Positions 46,621 to 57,301 of a stretch of DNA of 64,000 nucleotides are shown here, piece by piece. Both the position numbers and the translations under genes were made by a program. Under the pieces are notes generated by a model. The model did not search any database and was not told the DNA's origin. It saw only the letters and a list, made by a program, of their open reading frames with translations. The first letter of the stretch is position 1; each line of letters begins with the position of its first letter. The stretch is from Hyphomicrobiales bacterium (GTDB taxonomy: Bacteria > Pseudomonadota > Alphaproteobacteria > Rhizobiales > Beijerinckiaceae), in the NCBI GenBank assembly GCA_900470095.1, contig UBZM01000032.1:50761-114760 (forward strand), given 5' to 3'.

Positions 46621-47352
46621 ATGCCGCGCACAGTGTTGGATTTCGACGGCAAGCCCCGGCCCGGCCTGCATCGCTTCATGGGGGTGAGCCTGGAGCTGGC
46701 GCCTGACGTTCTCGTGCCGCGCCAGGAAACCGAACTCCTCGGCCAGAGAGCAGTCGCGATCCTTCGCGAACGGGCCGCTGCGGAGCCGATCGTGGTCGAC
46801 ATGTGCTGTGGCTCGGGCAATCTCGCTTTGGCGATCGCAGCCGAGATTCCGTCGGCGCGCGTCTGGGCCGCCGATCTGACTGACAGCACCGTCGAGCTCG
46901 CCCGACGGAACGCGGAGCGCCTGGCACTTCAGCACCGTGTCACCATCCGGCAGGGAGATCTGTTCTCTGCACTTGCGGGCGATTGTTTGGAGGGGGCCGT
47001 CGACCTGATCGTCTGCAACCCGCCCTATATCTCTACGTCGCGCCTCGAGGGGGAGAGCGCCCATTTGCTCGAGGCTGAGCCGCGCGAAGCCTTTGACGGC
47101 GGCCCCTATGGCATATCGATCCACCAGCGGGTGATCCGGGATGCGGTAGCGTTCCTCAAACCGGGCGGTTGGCTGCTGTTCGAATTCGGCGAGGGCCAGG
47201 ATCGGCAAGCGGCGGCGCTCATTGCCAGGACCAAGGCCTACGAACCTATGACCTTCGCCGCGAATGAGGCGGGAACGCCGCGGGTTGCCCTTGTCCGCAA
47301 GCTCCCGGAGCTCGGGCAGGCATCGACCGAAGCGTCAGGCCGACCGGCATGA
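46621..47352 (+). CDS. PrmC/HemK-like N5-glutamine methyltransferase lacking N-terminal domain
   Basis: 243 residues. Has the conserved LVPRQETE (about 32-39), the SAM loop DMCCGSGNLALAIA (about 60-73) and the NPPY catalytic motif, which binds amide or amine nitrogen. True PrmC proteins are about 280 residues with an 80-residue helical domain that holds release factors; this one starts just before LVPRQETE and lacks it, and prfA is not adjacent. Its stop overlaps the GNAT start by four bases (ATGA), so the partner is the acyltransferase. It may methylate an amine or amide in the polysaccharide pathway. Confidence 0.8.
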   Translation: MPRTVLDFDGKPRPGLHRFMGVSLELAPDVLVPRQETELLGQRAVAILRERAAAEPIVVDMCCGSGNLALAIAAEIPSARVWAADLTDSTVELARRNAERLALQHRVTIRQGDLFSALAGDCLEGAVDLIVCNPPYISTSRLEGESAHLLEAEPREAFDGGPYGISIHQRVIRDAVAFLKPGGWLLFEFGEGQDRQAAALIARTKAYEPMTFAANEAGTPRVALVRKLPELGQASTEASGRPA

Positions 47353-48464
47353 GCGAGATCCGCCCGCTGGTCGCCGCCGATATCCCGGCGGTTACGGGGC
47401 TCTTTCAAAGGATATTCCGAGATCGTGGCGTGCCTCCGCCTCCCACGCTCGCGACCTATCTGCGGCGTCACTATCTCGAAGCGCCGGGTTGCGATCCCGA
47501 GATCGCCCCCCTCGTCCATGTCTCTGGTGAGGGCGACATTTCGGGTTTCGTCGGCGTCAATGTGCTGCCGATGATTCACGGCAGCCGCAAGCTGCGCGCG
47601 GCGATCTGCGGTTCGCTGATGGTCGAGCGGCGGGCGAGCGACCCGATGGCCGGCGCGCGGCTGCTCAAGACCTTTCTCGCCGGGCCGCAGGATCTCTCGT
47701 TCAGCGAAACCGCCAGCGAGATCTCTGCGCAAATGTGGACGAGGCTGCGCGGGATCGCCCTGCCGCAGTACAGCCTGGACTGGGTCCGCATCATCCGGCC
47801 ATCAGCCTTCATGCTGGATCTGGCCGCGAGCCGGATCGGTGCGGTGCGGCTGCTGAACCCGGTCTCCCGGGGGCTCGATCGCTATCTGCGCGGCCGGATG
47901 CAGGACAACGATCTGCGCTGGTCGGGCGTGCCGGCAAACTGGCATGTCAAAGGTGGCCTCAAGGTCGCAGAAGTCGATCAGCCCGGCTTTGCCGCGCTTG
48001 TCACTCCGCTGACGGAACAGTTCGCGCTGCGTCCGGATTGGTCCGGCGAACAACTCGCCCATATCGTCGCCGAGGCGTCCGAGAAGCCGGATTATGGCGA
48101 GGCGGTGTATGCGTCGGTCACCTCGGCCAGCGGGGCGCCGATCGGTGCCTTTCTCTATCACGCCCGCCCGGACCGGATCGCGCGCGTCCTTCAGGTTCTT
48201 GCCAGGCCAGGGCAGGCAGGCCCGGTCATCGATTGCCTGATCGGTCACGCGGCGACACGCGGCGTTGCCGGCTTGCGCGGCCGCACGCAGCCCGCGCTGC
48301 TGGAAGCCATGCTGGGCCGGCGCATTGCCTTCAGCCACATCGCATCGACCGTCGTGCATTCGCCTGATCAGGAGCTCGTTCAGGCCTTCCGCAACGGGCA
48401 GGGCTTCCTTAACGGCCTGGCGGGCGAGCATTGGAACCGCCTGAACGGCGGCAGGTTCGACTAG
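47349..48464 (+). CDS. Large GNAT-like acyltransferase (paralogue of 43962-45119)
   Basis: 371 residues with an N-terminal GNAT-like segment (IRPLVAADIPAVTGLFQRIFR) and a C-terminal one (YASVTSASGAPIGAFLYHARPD). Its block order and spacing match the GNAT protein at 43962, including DLSFSETASE against DLCFSDNASP, so both arose by duplication. Genes for the pair lie on opposite strands on either side of the flippase. It is translationally coupled to the PrmC-like gene and converges on the NadE-like gene. Confidence 0.75.
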   Translation: MSEIRPLVAADIPAVTGLFQRIFRDRGVPPPPTLATYLRRHYLEAPGCDPEIAPLVHVSGEGDISGFVGVNVLPMIHGSRKLRAAICGSLMVERRASDPMAGARLLKTFLAGPQDLSFSETASEISAQMWTRLRGIALPQYSLDWVRIIRPSAFMLDLAASRIGAVRLLNPVSRGLDRYLRGRMQDNDLRWSGVPANWHVKGGLKVAEVDQPGFAALVTPLTEQFALRPDWSGEQLAHIVAEASEKPDYGEAVYASVTSASGAPIGAFLYHARPDRIARVLQVLARPGQAGPVIDCLIGHAATRGVAGLRGRTQPALLEAMLGRRIAFSHIASTVVHSPDQELVQAFRNGQGFLNGLAGEHWNRLNGGRFD

Positions 48465-48469
48465 TTTTC

Positions 48470-48504
48470 GCGCACCGAAGGCGGACAGGCCGCCGCCGGT
48501 GCGC
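48470..48504. terminator. Hairpin between converging genes
   Basis: GCGCACCG and CGGTGCGC enclose an inner stem GGCGG/CCGCC. It lies between the GNAT stop and the NadE-like stop. No T run follows on the correct side for either gene, so termination may be weak or Rho-dependent. Confidence 0.4.
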
Positions 48505-48509
48505 TGGCC

Positions 48510-49513
48510 TCAATGTGCGATTTCGTCCACCGGGCGCACGAGCTGCGGCCCCAGATGCAGGTACCGGGTCGCCTTGCGCTTGGCCGCGATATCGGCCCAG
48601 ACCCGTTCGACCTCGACTGCAGTCAACTGCGTGGCCGTGCCGACCTCTTCGGCTGAGAGGCCGTGATTGAGCCCGTAGAGGCACAGGTCCATGCGGTCAT
48701 AAGGCAGCGAGAAGTAGAACTCCTCCTGCGTCTGCTCGAGGGTGTAGGTATCGGTCGTCGGCGGCCGCCTGCAGATTTCTTCGGGAATGCCGAGATGAGC
48801 CGCCAAAGCATAAACCTGGCTCTTGTAGAGATGGGCGATCGGCTTCACGTCGGCGGCACCGTCGCCGTTCTTCACGAAGAAGCCCTGATCATATTCGAGC
48901 CGGTTTGGCGTACCGAGCACGGCGAAATTCAGCCGGTCGGCATGATAATATTCGATCTGCTTGCGCGTGCGCTGCTTCATGTTGGTGGCGGCGACGATGC
49001 CGAGATAGACGGCAGGCGGCATGCGCAGCTTCGTCTGCCGGCCTTCGGGATCCTGAACGACCAGATACGAGATGTTGTAGCCGTCGCCCGAGAGCGAGTT
49101 GGCAATGACGATCTTGGAGGCCCAGCCCGGTCCGTATGCGGGCACGAGCTCACGGATGAAGCCGTCGCGTCGTTCGTAGCAACCCATGGCCTGCAACGTC
49201 GGGCCGATATCCTCGACCGCGGCCTCGATCCCGAAAGTGTCGGCCACCAGCCGGCCGAGCCGGAGGCTTTCAGGATCAGAATCGTTCTCCGGCATGAACA
49301 GGCAGAAGACGTTCTTGGCGCCAACGGCGCGAACCGCCAGCGCGACAGACACGCTGGAATCGATGCCGCCGGACAGGCCGAGCACGAGCCCGCGCTTGCG
49401 CATGCCGCGCAGCTGTGCGCGCAGTTCGGCGACGATCCGCTCCGTCTCCGCGGCGTTGTCGATCGTCAGCGTGGCGGCCGAGAAGGCGAGCATGCCTGGG
49501 GCAGGGGGGATGT

Positions 49514-49517
<4 letters not shown>
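48510..49517 (-). CDS. NAD-synthetase-like ATP-PPi ligase with an insertion
   Basis: 335 residues. The P-loop-like LSGGIDSSVSVALAV (SGGIDSS at 49-55) and the GTPNRLEYDQGFFVKNGDGAADVKP block (about 202-226) are those of ammonia-dependent NAD synthetase, which amidates a carboxylate via an adenylate. A segment of about 65 residues (roughly 106-170) is inserted compared with E. coli NadE, and no glutaminase domain is fused. The gene overlaps the adenylating ligase by four bases. In this cassette it may amidate a substrate other than NaAD, with ammonia from its neighbour; a second housekeeping nadE would be expected elsewhere. Confidence 0.8.
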
Positions 49518-51061
<1,544 letters not shown>

Positions 51062-51086
51062 GAGCCTGTTGCTCCGCCCCTAGTCG

Positions 51087-51353
51087 TTACGCCGTGACCG
51101 GCGCGGCCAGCTTCGACGCGATGAAAGCCGAGATGCGATCAAGCGAATCCAGGTTTGCGGGCACGATATCAGCGTCGGCCACGGTGATCCCGTAGCGATC
51201 CTCGATGAAGGCCACGAGCTCCAGAACCCCGGTGGAATCGATGACGCCGTTCTCGATCAGGGACGCCGTGCCGTCGAGCTCATGGCTGGTATCGCCGAAC
51301 AGGAAGTTCTCGACGACGAAGGCCTTCACGCTGTCCCTGATTGTTTCGCTCAT
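51087..51353 (-). CDS. Acyl carrier protein
   Basis: 88 residues from the ATG at 51353; a longer frame reaches further upstream but inside the next gene. The phosphopantetheine attachment Ser is in GVIDSTGVLEL (Ser40), with the helix II residues typical of stand-alone carrier proteins in polysaccharide and natural-product clusters. It is placed between the amidotransferase and the ligase, and is likely the carrier of the acyl group. Confidence 0.93.
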   Translation of the reverse strand: MSETIRDSVKAFVVENFLFGDTSHELDGTASLIENGVIDSTGVLELVAFIEDRYGITVADADIVPANLDSLDRISAFIASKLAAPVTA

Positions 51354-51375
51354 GTCTTTCCCTTTCCTGGCCGGT

Positions 51376-53313
51376 TCAGGCGGCCTCTGATCTGCGGCCG
51401 CTCGTGCCGGTGAATGTCTGCAGCCAGAGCTGCGTCGAGAGGATGCCGACAAAGGCTGCGTTGTCGCGAAAGCCGGAGGCCGGGCGCGTGCTGCATTTCT
51501 CATGCAGCTTTGCCACGGCCTTGGGATTGAACAAGCCGCCGGCTGCGACCTGCGCCTCGCCCATGGCGGCCTGGACATAATCGGCGGCGCCCGCACCGAC
51601 GAAGGAGTGACTGTCCGGCGCGCGATAGGGCTGCTTTGCCCGTCGACTGATCGAGGGCGGCAGGAGGTCCTTGGTCGCCTCGCGCAGGATGTGCTTCTCG
51701 ACAAGCCCCTTCAGCTTCATCTCGGGGGGAAGCCCGGCGGCGAACTCGACCAGTTGATGGTCGAGGAAGGGGAAGCGCCCCTCGATGCCATGGGCCATCG
51801 CCATGCGGTCGCCCTGGCTGGACAGGATATAGCCGGGGAGCAGGAAGCGGGCTTCGAGATATTGCGCCTGATGCAAGGGGTGCCAGCGGCTGAAGGCTTC
51901 GGGCAGTCGCGACACCAGTTCCTCGGCTGCGTCGTAGCCCGAGAGCGTGGCGCGCAGGTCGCCCGAGAAGAACAGCTTCGTCGCCGCCGTGCCGTCGAAC
52001 CGCGGCCGATGCGAGAACAGCGGATCGTCGAGTGCCGCGCCGCCCGCCCCGAAGAACGATGCGAGATATTCTGCGGATTGTTGCCTGAGGCCTGGCAGAT
52101 AGGGATAGAGCTTGCGAAACAGATGCGGCCTGATCCGGGAGCCGGGCTGCCTGCCGCAGAAGCGCCGAACCCGCGCCTCCTTGAAGATGTCATAGCCGGC
52201 AAAGACCTCGTCCGCGCCTTCACCCGTCAGCACCACTTTCAGCCCCGCCTCGCGCACAAGGCCGGACAGCTTGAAAAGTGGGGCGGGCGCGGTTCTGAGG
52301 ATCGGCCGCTCGGTGAAACGGATCACATCGGGAAAGACCGCGGCGATATCGCCCTCGCCGCAAGCGACGGAACTGTGCTGCGTCCCGAGCGCCCGGGCCA
52401 TTTCCATCTGGAAGGCGCTCTCGTCATGTTCGGCGCTGTCAAAGGTGACGGAAAAGGTCCTGAGGCCGCCAGGCGCCATGCCCGCCGCAAGCGCGGAGGT
52501 GATCGAGGAATCGAGCCCACCTGAGAGATAGGAGCCGACCGGGACATCGGCCCGCATGCGAATACGGGTTGCCTCGGTCAGCAGGGCGCGCAGCTCCTCT
52601 GCCGCGGCGCGTTCGTCCGTGTGCCGGGATGGCGCATCCCGATCGGGATAGTCCAGGCTCCAATAGGGCCGCGTCGAGACGCTGCCCTCCTGGACGATCA
52701 TGAGATGCGCGGGTTCCAGTTCGAAGATGTCGCGGAAGGCCGTGCGCGGCGCGATCGGCGCCCATAATGTGAAGATCTGGTCGAGAGCGAGGGGATCAAT
52801 CTCTGCGCTGACGCCGGGGACCTGAAGAAGCGCCTTGACCTCCGAGCCGAAATAGAACCGGCCATCCTGCCTCGTATAGAACAGCGGCCGGACGCCCATG
52901 CGGTCCCGGGCCAGAACCATGCGGCGGCGCCGGCCATCCCAGAGCGCGAAGGCGAAATCACCATTGAGGACGGACAGGCAATCCTCTCCCATCTCCTCGT
53001 AGAGATGCAGGATCACCTCGGTGTCGCTCGATGTCCGGAAGCGGTGCCCCTTTGCGCGCAGCTGCTCGCGCAGTTCGACATAGTTGAAGATCTCGCCGTT
53101 GAAGGCGATCGTCAGCTCACCCGTCGCATCGGACATCGGTTGCTGGCCATCCCCAAGGCCGACGATCGACAGCCGTGCATGCCCGAGGCCTGCGTCCTTG
53201 GTGGTGAAGAGCCCTCGCTCGTCTGGGCCGCGATGCGCGATCGCAGCCGTCATCCGTTCAAGGAGTTCCCTCCCATCCCGGACCGCGCCGAAATAGCCCC
53301 CAAATCCGCACAT
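51376..53313 (-). CDS. Asparagine-synthetase-like glutamine amidotransferase
   Basis: 645 residues from the ATG at 53313, which exposes Cys2 as nucleophile (MCGFGGYF). Glutaminase (Ntn) domain at about 1-210 with NGEIFNY (72-78) and the SSDTEV loop; synthetase domain with VGSYLSGGLDSSITS (SGGLDSS at 264-270). It hydrolyses glutamine and amidates an adenylated carboxylate, classically aspartate. Members of this family in exopolysaccharide clusters often act on other acceptors. First gene of the four-gene cassette and divergent from the Wzz gene. Confidence 0.9.
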   Translation of the reverse strand: MCGFGGYFGAVRDGRELLERMTAAIAHRGPDERGLFTTKDAGLGHARLSIVGLGDGQQPMSDATGELTIAFNGEIFNYVELREQLRAKGHRFRTSSDTEVILHLYEEMGEDCLSVLNGDFAFALWDGRRRRMVLARDRMGVRPLFYTRQDGRFYFGSEVKALLQVPGVSAEIDPLALDQIFTLWAPIAPRTAFRDIFELEPAHLMIVQEGSVSTRPYWSLDYPDRDAPSRHTDERAAAEELRALLTEATRIRMRADVPVGSYLSGGLDSSITSALAAGMAPGGLRTFSVTFDSAEHDESAFQMEMARALGTQHSSVACGEGDIAAVFPDVIRFTERPILRTAPAPLFKLSGLVREAGLKVVLTGEGADEVFAGYDIFKEARVRRFCGRQPGSRIRPHLFRKLYPYLPGLRQQSAEYLASFFGAGGAALDDPLFSHRPRFDGTAATKLFFSGDLRATLSGYDAAEELVSRLPEAFSRWHPLHQAQYLEARFLLPGYILSSQGDRMAMAHGIEGRFPFLDHQLVEFAAGLPPEMKLKGLVEKHILREATKDLLPPSISRRAKQPYRAPDSHSFVGAGAADYVQAAMGEAQVAAGGLFNPKAVAKLHEKCSTRPASGFRDNAAFVGILSTQLWLQTFTGTSGRRSEAA

Positions 53314-53659
53314 ACCGAGATGCTTCCAGGTCCTTCGTGTCCCCTTGGACTTATAGCCAATCAGGGGCGAGCATACGTTAACGCTTGGGGATATCCATGC
53401 GAATGGTAAATTTCGAAGCGTCCGCCAAGACCCCAAGTTCTTGATTAGACTTCGGATCAAGGCCGAAGATTGCACTCTCGCGGGGCCGATGACGCAGATG
53501 AACTTTGCCCCGGGATTGAGGGCCGGGCTGCCACTCCCGGAGCGGGGTGTTCTTCTCGCGATTAACGTAAAATTCAGGGCCGGAGCATACCCCTAGGGCA
53601 TGTTTACGGGGGATAGGCGCGTCTCTTCCGTCTAGAGTTGCGTGCTGAGGGCGAAGCGG
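53314..53659. other. Divergent promoter region between the amidation cassette and Wzz
   Basis: 346 bases that must drive both wings of the polysaccharide locus. TTGAT and ATCAA lie as inverted arms (about 53442-53461) but ten bases apart, unlike an FNR/FixK site (four bases). I see no confident -35/-10 pair. Confidence 0.4.
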
Positions 53660-55195
53660 ATGTACGGGCCGAAGGAGTCGGAGCAGCGACAAACGCCTCT
53701 GCCGACAGGCCATTCCCGGATTCGCTCAGAATCGCTGCGCGATGGTGCAGCCACATCTCCCGACTCACACTCCTCGCCGTCGAGCCGGAGGCAGGGCTCG
53801 TTCGGAAGCGGAAGTCCGGTTGCCCGTCTCCGCCTACTCGCCGATGTCGGGGCCGACGATATCCTCGTCTGGCTGCGGCAGGGAATAGGCTTGATCGTTG
53901 CCGCCATCATCATCTGCGTCGCTGCGGCGCTGGTCTATGCGGTCACGACGCCGCCTCGCTATACCGTCTACACCGACATCCTGATTGATCCCTCGAACCT
54001 GAACGTCGTCCGGGACGATGTCTTCACGAGCAATCCGCAGCGTGATGCACAACTGCTCGAGGTCGAGAGCAAGCTCAGGGTCCTAACCTCGCGCAACGTC
54101 CTGGCTCGGGTCATCGACCGGCTCGACCTGACCAACGACCCGGAGTTCGTGCAACCTGGTTATCTGTCGGCGCTCAGGAGCCTGATCTCGTCCAGGGATA
54201 CCAATCAGGACAATCGCCTTGCCGTGATGCGTGCGTTGGCCGAACGGGTCGAGGCGCGGCGCGAGGAGCGCTCCTTCGTCGTGGTCATGAAGCTCTGGGC
54301 GGAAGATCCCGAGAAGGCTGTCGCGATATCCAACGCGATTGTCGAAGCCTTCGAGGCCGAGCTTTTCCAGTCAGCGGCCGAAAGCGCCGGCCGGGTAGTG
54401 AAGAACCTCAATAACCGCCTGGACGAACTGCGCCGCAACGTGACCGAAGCGGAGCGGAGGGTCGAGGATTTTCGGCGCGCGAAGGGGCTGCAGTCCAATA
54501 ATGGCGAGCTCGTCAGCACGCGGCTTTCGGGCGAGCTCAATACGCAGGTTCTGGATGCGCAGCAGCGCTTCATCCAGGCGGAATCGCGCTACAGGCAGAT
54601 GAGCGCGGCGATCGCGGAACGGCGGGCAGCCAGCGCGTCAATCTTCGATTCCGCGACCATGACGAGCCTGCGGGCGCAATATAATACGCTGCAGCAGCAG
54701 ATCGGGTCGATCAGGGCGACCTTTGGCGCACGACATCCGCAGCTGATTACCGCGCTATCCGAGCAGCAGGTGCTCGAGGGCGCCCTGTCCCGCGAAGCAC
54801 GCCGCATCCTGGAAGGCGCGAAGGCTGACTTCAACAGGGAACAGACGACGCTCAGAATGCTGCAGGACAAGGCGGGTGATGGCAAATCGAACGTCTTCAC
54901 CGACAACGACGCCGAGGTGCAGCTGCGCGACCTGCAGCGCGATGCACGCGCCAAGGCTGCGATCTACGAAACCCACCTGGCGCGTGCCCAGCAGATCGGT
55001 GAGCGCCAGCAGATCGACACCAGCAATGTCCGTGTCATCTCGTCGCCGATGCCGCCAAAGGCGCGCAGCTGGCCGCCGCGTACGTTGATCCTGCTGGCGG
55101 CGGCGGTGATGCTGGGCCTTATGCTCGGGATTGCAGCGGCCCTGGCGCGTGGGGCCTGGACCTATATCCGTGACCCGCAGCCCGCGGCTGCTTGA
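53660..55195 (+). CDS. GumC/Wzz-type chain-length regulator without kinase domain
   Basis: 511 residues from the ATG at 53660, with GAGGG eight bases ahead. A long Ser/Arg-rich cytoplasmic N-terminus (about 70 residues) leads to a membrane helix (about 75-97), a periplasmic Wzz domain with extended coiled coil (about 100-470, heptads around 220-330 and 370-420) and a second helix near the C-terminus (about 475-495). There is no Walker-type BY-kinase domain. It sets polymer length and contacts an outer membrane exporter. Confidence 0.9.
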   Translation: MYGPKESEQRQTPLPTGHSRIRSESLRDGAATSPDSHSSPSSRRQGSFGSGSPVARLRLLADVGADDILVWLRQGIGLIVAAIIICVAAALVYAVTTPPRYTVYTDILIDPSNLNVVRDDVFTSNPQRDAQLLEVESKLRVLTSRNVLARVIDRLDLTNDPEFVQPGYLSALRSLISSRDTNQDNRLAVMRALAERVEARREERSFVVVMKLWAEDPEKAVAISNAIVEAFEAELFQSAAESAGRVVKNLNNRLDELRRNVTEAERRVEDFRRAKGLQSNNGELVSTRLSGELNTQVLDAQQRFIQAESRYRQMSAAIAERRAASASIFDSATMTSLRAQYNTLQQQIGSIRATFGARHPQLITALSEQQVLEGALSREARRILEGAKADFNREQTTLRMLQDKAGDGKSNVFTDNDAEVQLRDLQRDARAKAAIYETHLARAQQIGERQQIDTSNVRVISSPMPPKARSWPPRTLILLAAAVMLGLMLGIAAALARGAWTYIRDPQPAAA

Positions 55196-55204
55196 GAGGC
55201 GGCC

Positions 55205-56536
55205 ATGGGAAGCGCCGCCAAGGGGGAGGCCGATCGAGGAGAGAAGCTGAGGGAGAATGTCGGCACCGCCCTGTTCATGGCGATCTTCCTGTTCTTCTGG
55301 ATTTCCCTCAATCCCTTCGTCGACCTGACCGGCGAGGCCGTGCTGGACCCCAGCGCCGGCAACTCCAACCTGATGAACCAGATCGTGTCGCTGCTGCTGT
55401 TCGCGGGCACGCTCGCCTACGGTTTGCTTCACCCGATGCGCAGCATCATCCTGCAGCCGCGCGTGCTGTTGGGCCTGCTGTTTGCCTGGCTCTTCCTTGT
55501 TTCGCTGATCTCGTCCTACCCCATGCTCGGGATCAAGGGGACTGTTCTCGCCGTCATGGTAACGGTCAATGCCAGCATCTATCTGCTGCTGCCGGCCTCC
55601 GAGAGGCATTTCGCCAAGATGCTGGGCATCGGTACGCTCATCATGCTGGGGGTCAGCTATTACGGCATCCTGTTCAAGCCGCTGCTGGCGATCCATCAGG
55701 CTTCCGAGCTGCGCGAGCCGATGAATGCCGGGTTGTGGCGCGGGCATTTCCCGCACAAGAACAGCGCTGCAGCGGCAATGGTGGTCGCTTCGTTCTTCGG
55801 CCTCTTCGTCATGAATGCCTGGTCGCGGATCGCGGGCATGACGATCCTGTGCCTGTCGTTCCTCTTCCTGATCAATACCGGCGGCAAGACCTCGACGGCC
55901 ATGATGCCGGCTATCCTTCTGCTCGCATGGGTCTTCGAGAAGGTTCGCTTCCTGCGCATTCCGATCGTCATCGGCGGTGTCGGGGCGTTCAACATCTTCG
56001 CGATCGGGGCTGCGGTATTCAGGCCGCTGGGCGATTTCATCAATGAGCTCGGGATCGATGCCACTTTCACCAACCGCGCGGATATCTGGCGCTTTGCCGT
56101 CTCCGAACTCGCGGACCGGCCACTGACAGGATACGGCTTCAAGGGTTTCTGGCAGACATCGGAACTCGTCCACAGCGGCGGCTCGATCGAAACCTGGGCG
56201 GTTGCCGCGGCAAACGGGCACAATTCCTATCTCGACGTCGCATTGATGACGGGAATCCCCGGGCTTTTGCTTACGCTGGTCTGGCTCGTCGTCCTGCCGC
56301 TCCGCAACATTTCGCGGCTGGAACCCGACGCCGAGCACTCGCATCTGACCCGGCTCTTCACCCGCATCTGGCTCTACACCATCTTCAATGCCGGCCTCGA
56401 GAGCCTGTTCTTCGAAGGTGGCAACTCGCTTTGGTTCACCTTGCTGTTCGCGCTTTACGGCCTGTCCCTGCAGGCCTCGGCCGCGCTGGCGCCGGAGCGC
56501 CGAACCCAGCCGGAAGGGGCCGTCGCGCATGCCTAG
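55205..56536 (+). CDS. O-antigen ligase/polymerase-like (Wzy) membrane protein
   Basis: 443 residues with about eleven membrane helices and a large periplasmic loop containing HKNSAAAAM and, later, TFTNRADIWRFAVSELADRPLTGYGFKGFW with the conserved R-x-x-x-W and GYGF. HNSYLDVALMTGIPGL matches the family signature H-N-x-(Y/F). It is predicted to polymerise EPS repeat units in the periplasm. It starts ten bases after Wzz, so both are one operon. Confidence 0.88.
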   Translation: MGSAAKGEADRGEKLRENVGTALFMAIFLFFWISLNPFVDLTGEAVLDPSAGNSNLMNQIVSLLLFAGTLAYGLLHPMRSIILQPRVLLGLLFAWLFLVSLISSYPMLGIKGTVLAVMVTVNASIYLLLPASERHFAKMLGIGTLIMLGVSYYGILFKPLLAIHQASELREPMNAGLWRGHFPHKNSAAAAMVVASFFGLFVMNAWSRIAGMTILCLSFLFLINTGGKTSTAMMPAILLLAWVFEKVRFLRIPIVIGGVGAFNIFAIGAAVFRPLGDFINELGIDATFTNRADIWRFAVSELADRPLTGYGFKGFWQTSELVHSGGSIETWAVAAANGHNSYLDVALMTGIPGLLLTLVWLVVLPLRNISRLEPDAEHSHLTRLFTRIWLYTIFNAGLESLFFEGGNSLWFTLLFALYGLSLQASAALAPERRTQPEGAVAHA

Positions 56537-57290
56537 CGTATCCGAACGCCTTGGAGCGAAGCTCGACAGCCTGAGCAACCGGCTGATCTGGGGGCTTGCG
56601 GGCTCCAGGCGCCGCCTGGAGACGGACACCCCGCTGGTCTCCTTCACCTTCGACGATGTTCCAGATTCTGCCCGCAGCGAGGGAGCATCGATCCTCGAGA
56701 AATATGGCGTGCGTGGCACGTTCTATATCGCCGGAGGGCTTGCAGGCCAGGTCGAGCCGGACCGGGTGTTGATAACACCGGACGGGTGCCGGGATCTCGC
56801 CGAACGCGGTCACGAAATCGGCTGCCACACCTTCTCGCATCGCAGGATCCGCGACATTCCCGGCGCCGATCTGTCGCGCGATCTGGACCGCAATGCCGAC
56901 TATCTCGCGCAAGCCGGCATTTCCGCGGAGCCGGCCAATTTCGCCTTTCCCTACAATGCGGCATGGCCTCTGGCGCGACCCGAATTCCGCCGGCGCTTCC
57001 GCACATGCCGCGGGGCCGGCGAAGCCATCAATCGCGGTGCGGTCGATCCCCTGATGCTCAAGGCCGTCGAGATTCGCCAGCCCGATCCGGAGGCACGCGC
57101 CCTGACACGCTGGATCGACGAGGTCGTCGACATGCCCGGCTGGCTCGTCTTCTTCACGCATGACATCGCACCAGACCCAACCCCCTATGGCTGCACGCCG
57201 GGCACATTCGAGCATCTGGTGCGTCACGCGGTCGAGCGCGGATGCGCGGTCCTGCCTGTCGATCGCATGCTGGATCGGATCGGCTGGTGA
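56529..57290 (+). CDS. Polysaccharide deacetylase (NodB domain)
   Basis: 253 residues; start at 56529 overlaps the polymerase stop by eight bases. NodB motif 1 SFTFDD (38-43; catalytic Asp and metal Asp) and motif 2 HTFSH (100-104) are intact, and HDIAPDPTPYGC near the end holds the late motif His. It removes acetyl groups from N-acetylated sugars in the polymer or its precursors. No signal peptide or membrane helix is visible, so it may act on lipid-linked units in the cytoplasm. Confidence 0.88.
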   Translation: MPSVSERLGAKLDSLSNRLIWGLAGSRRRLETDTPLVSFTFDDVPDSARSEGASILEKYGVRGTFYIAGGLAGQVEPDRVLITPDGCRDLAERGHEIGCHTFSHRRIRDIPGADLSRDLDRNADYLAQAGISAEPANFAFPYNAAWPLARPEFRRRFRTCRGAGEAINRGAVDPLMLKAVEIRQPDPEARALTRWIDEVVDMPGWLVFFTHDIAPDPTPYGCTPGTFEHLVRHAVERGCAVLPVDRMLDRIGW

Positions 57291-57301
57291 GGAGCCGCGA
57301 C

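Noticed and set aside
53442..53461. FNR/FixK-like site TTGAT...ATCAA ahead of the EPS genes
   Set aside because: The half sites are ten bases apart rather than four.
54755..56719. A 654-codon minus-strand frame opposite Wzz/Wzy genes
   Set aside because: Antisense shadow spanning two genuine genes; no motifs.
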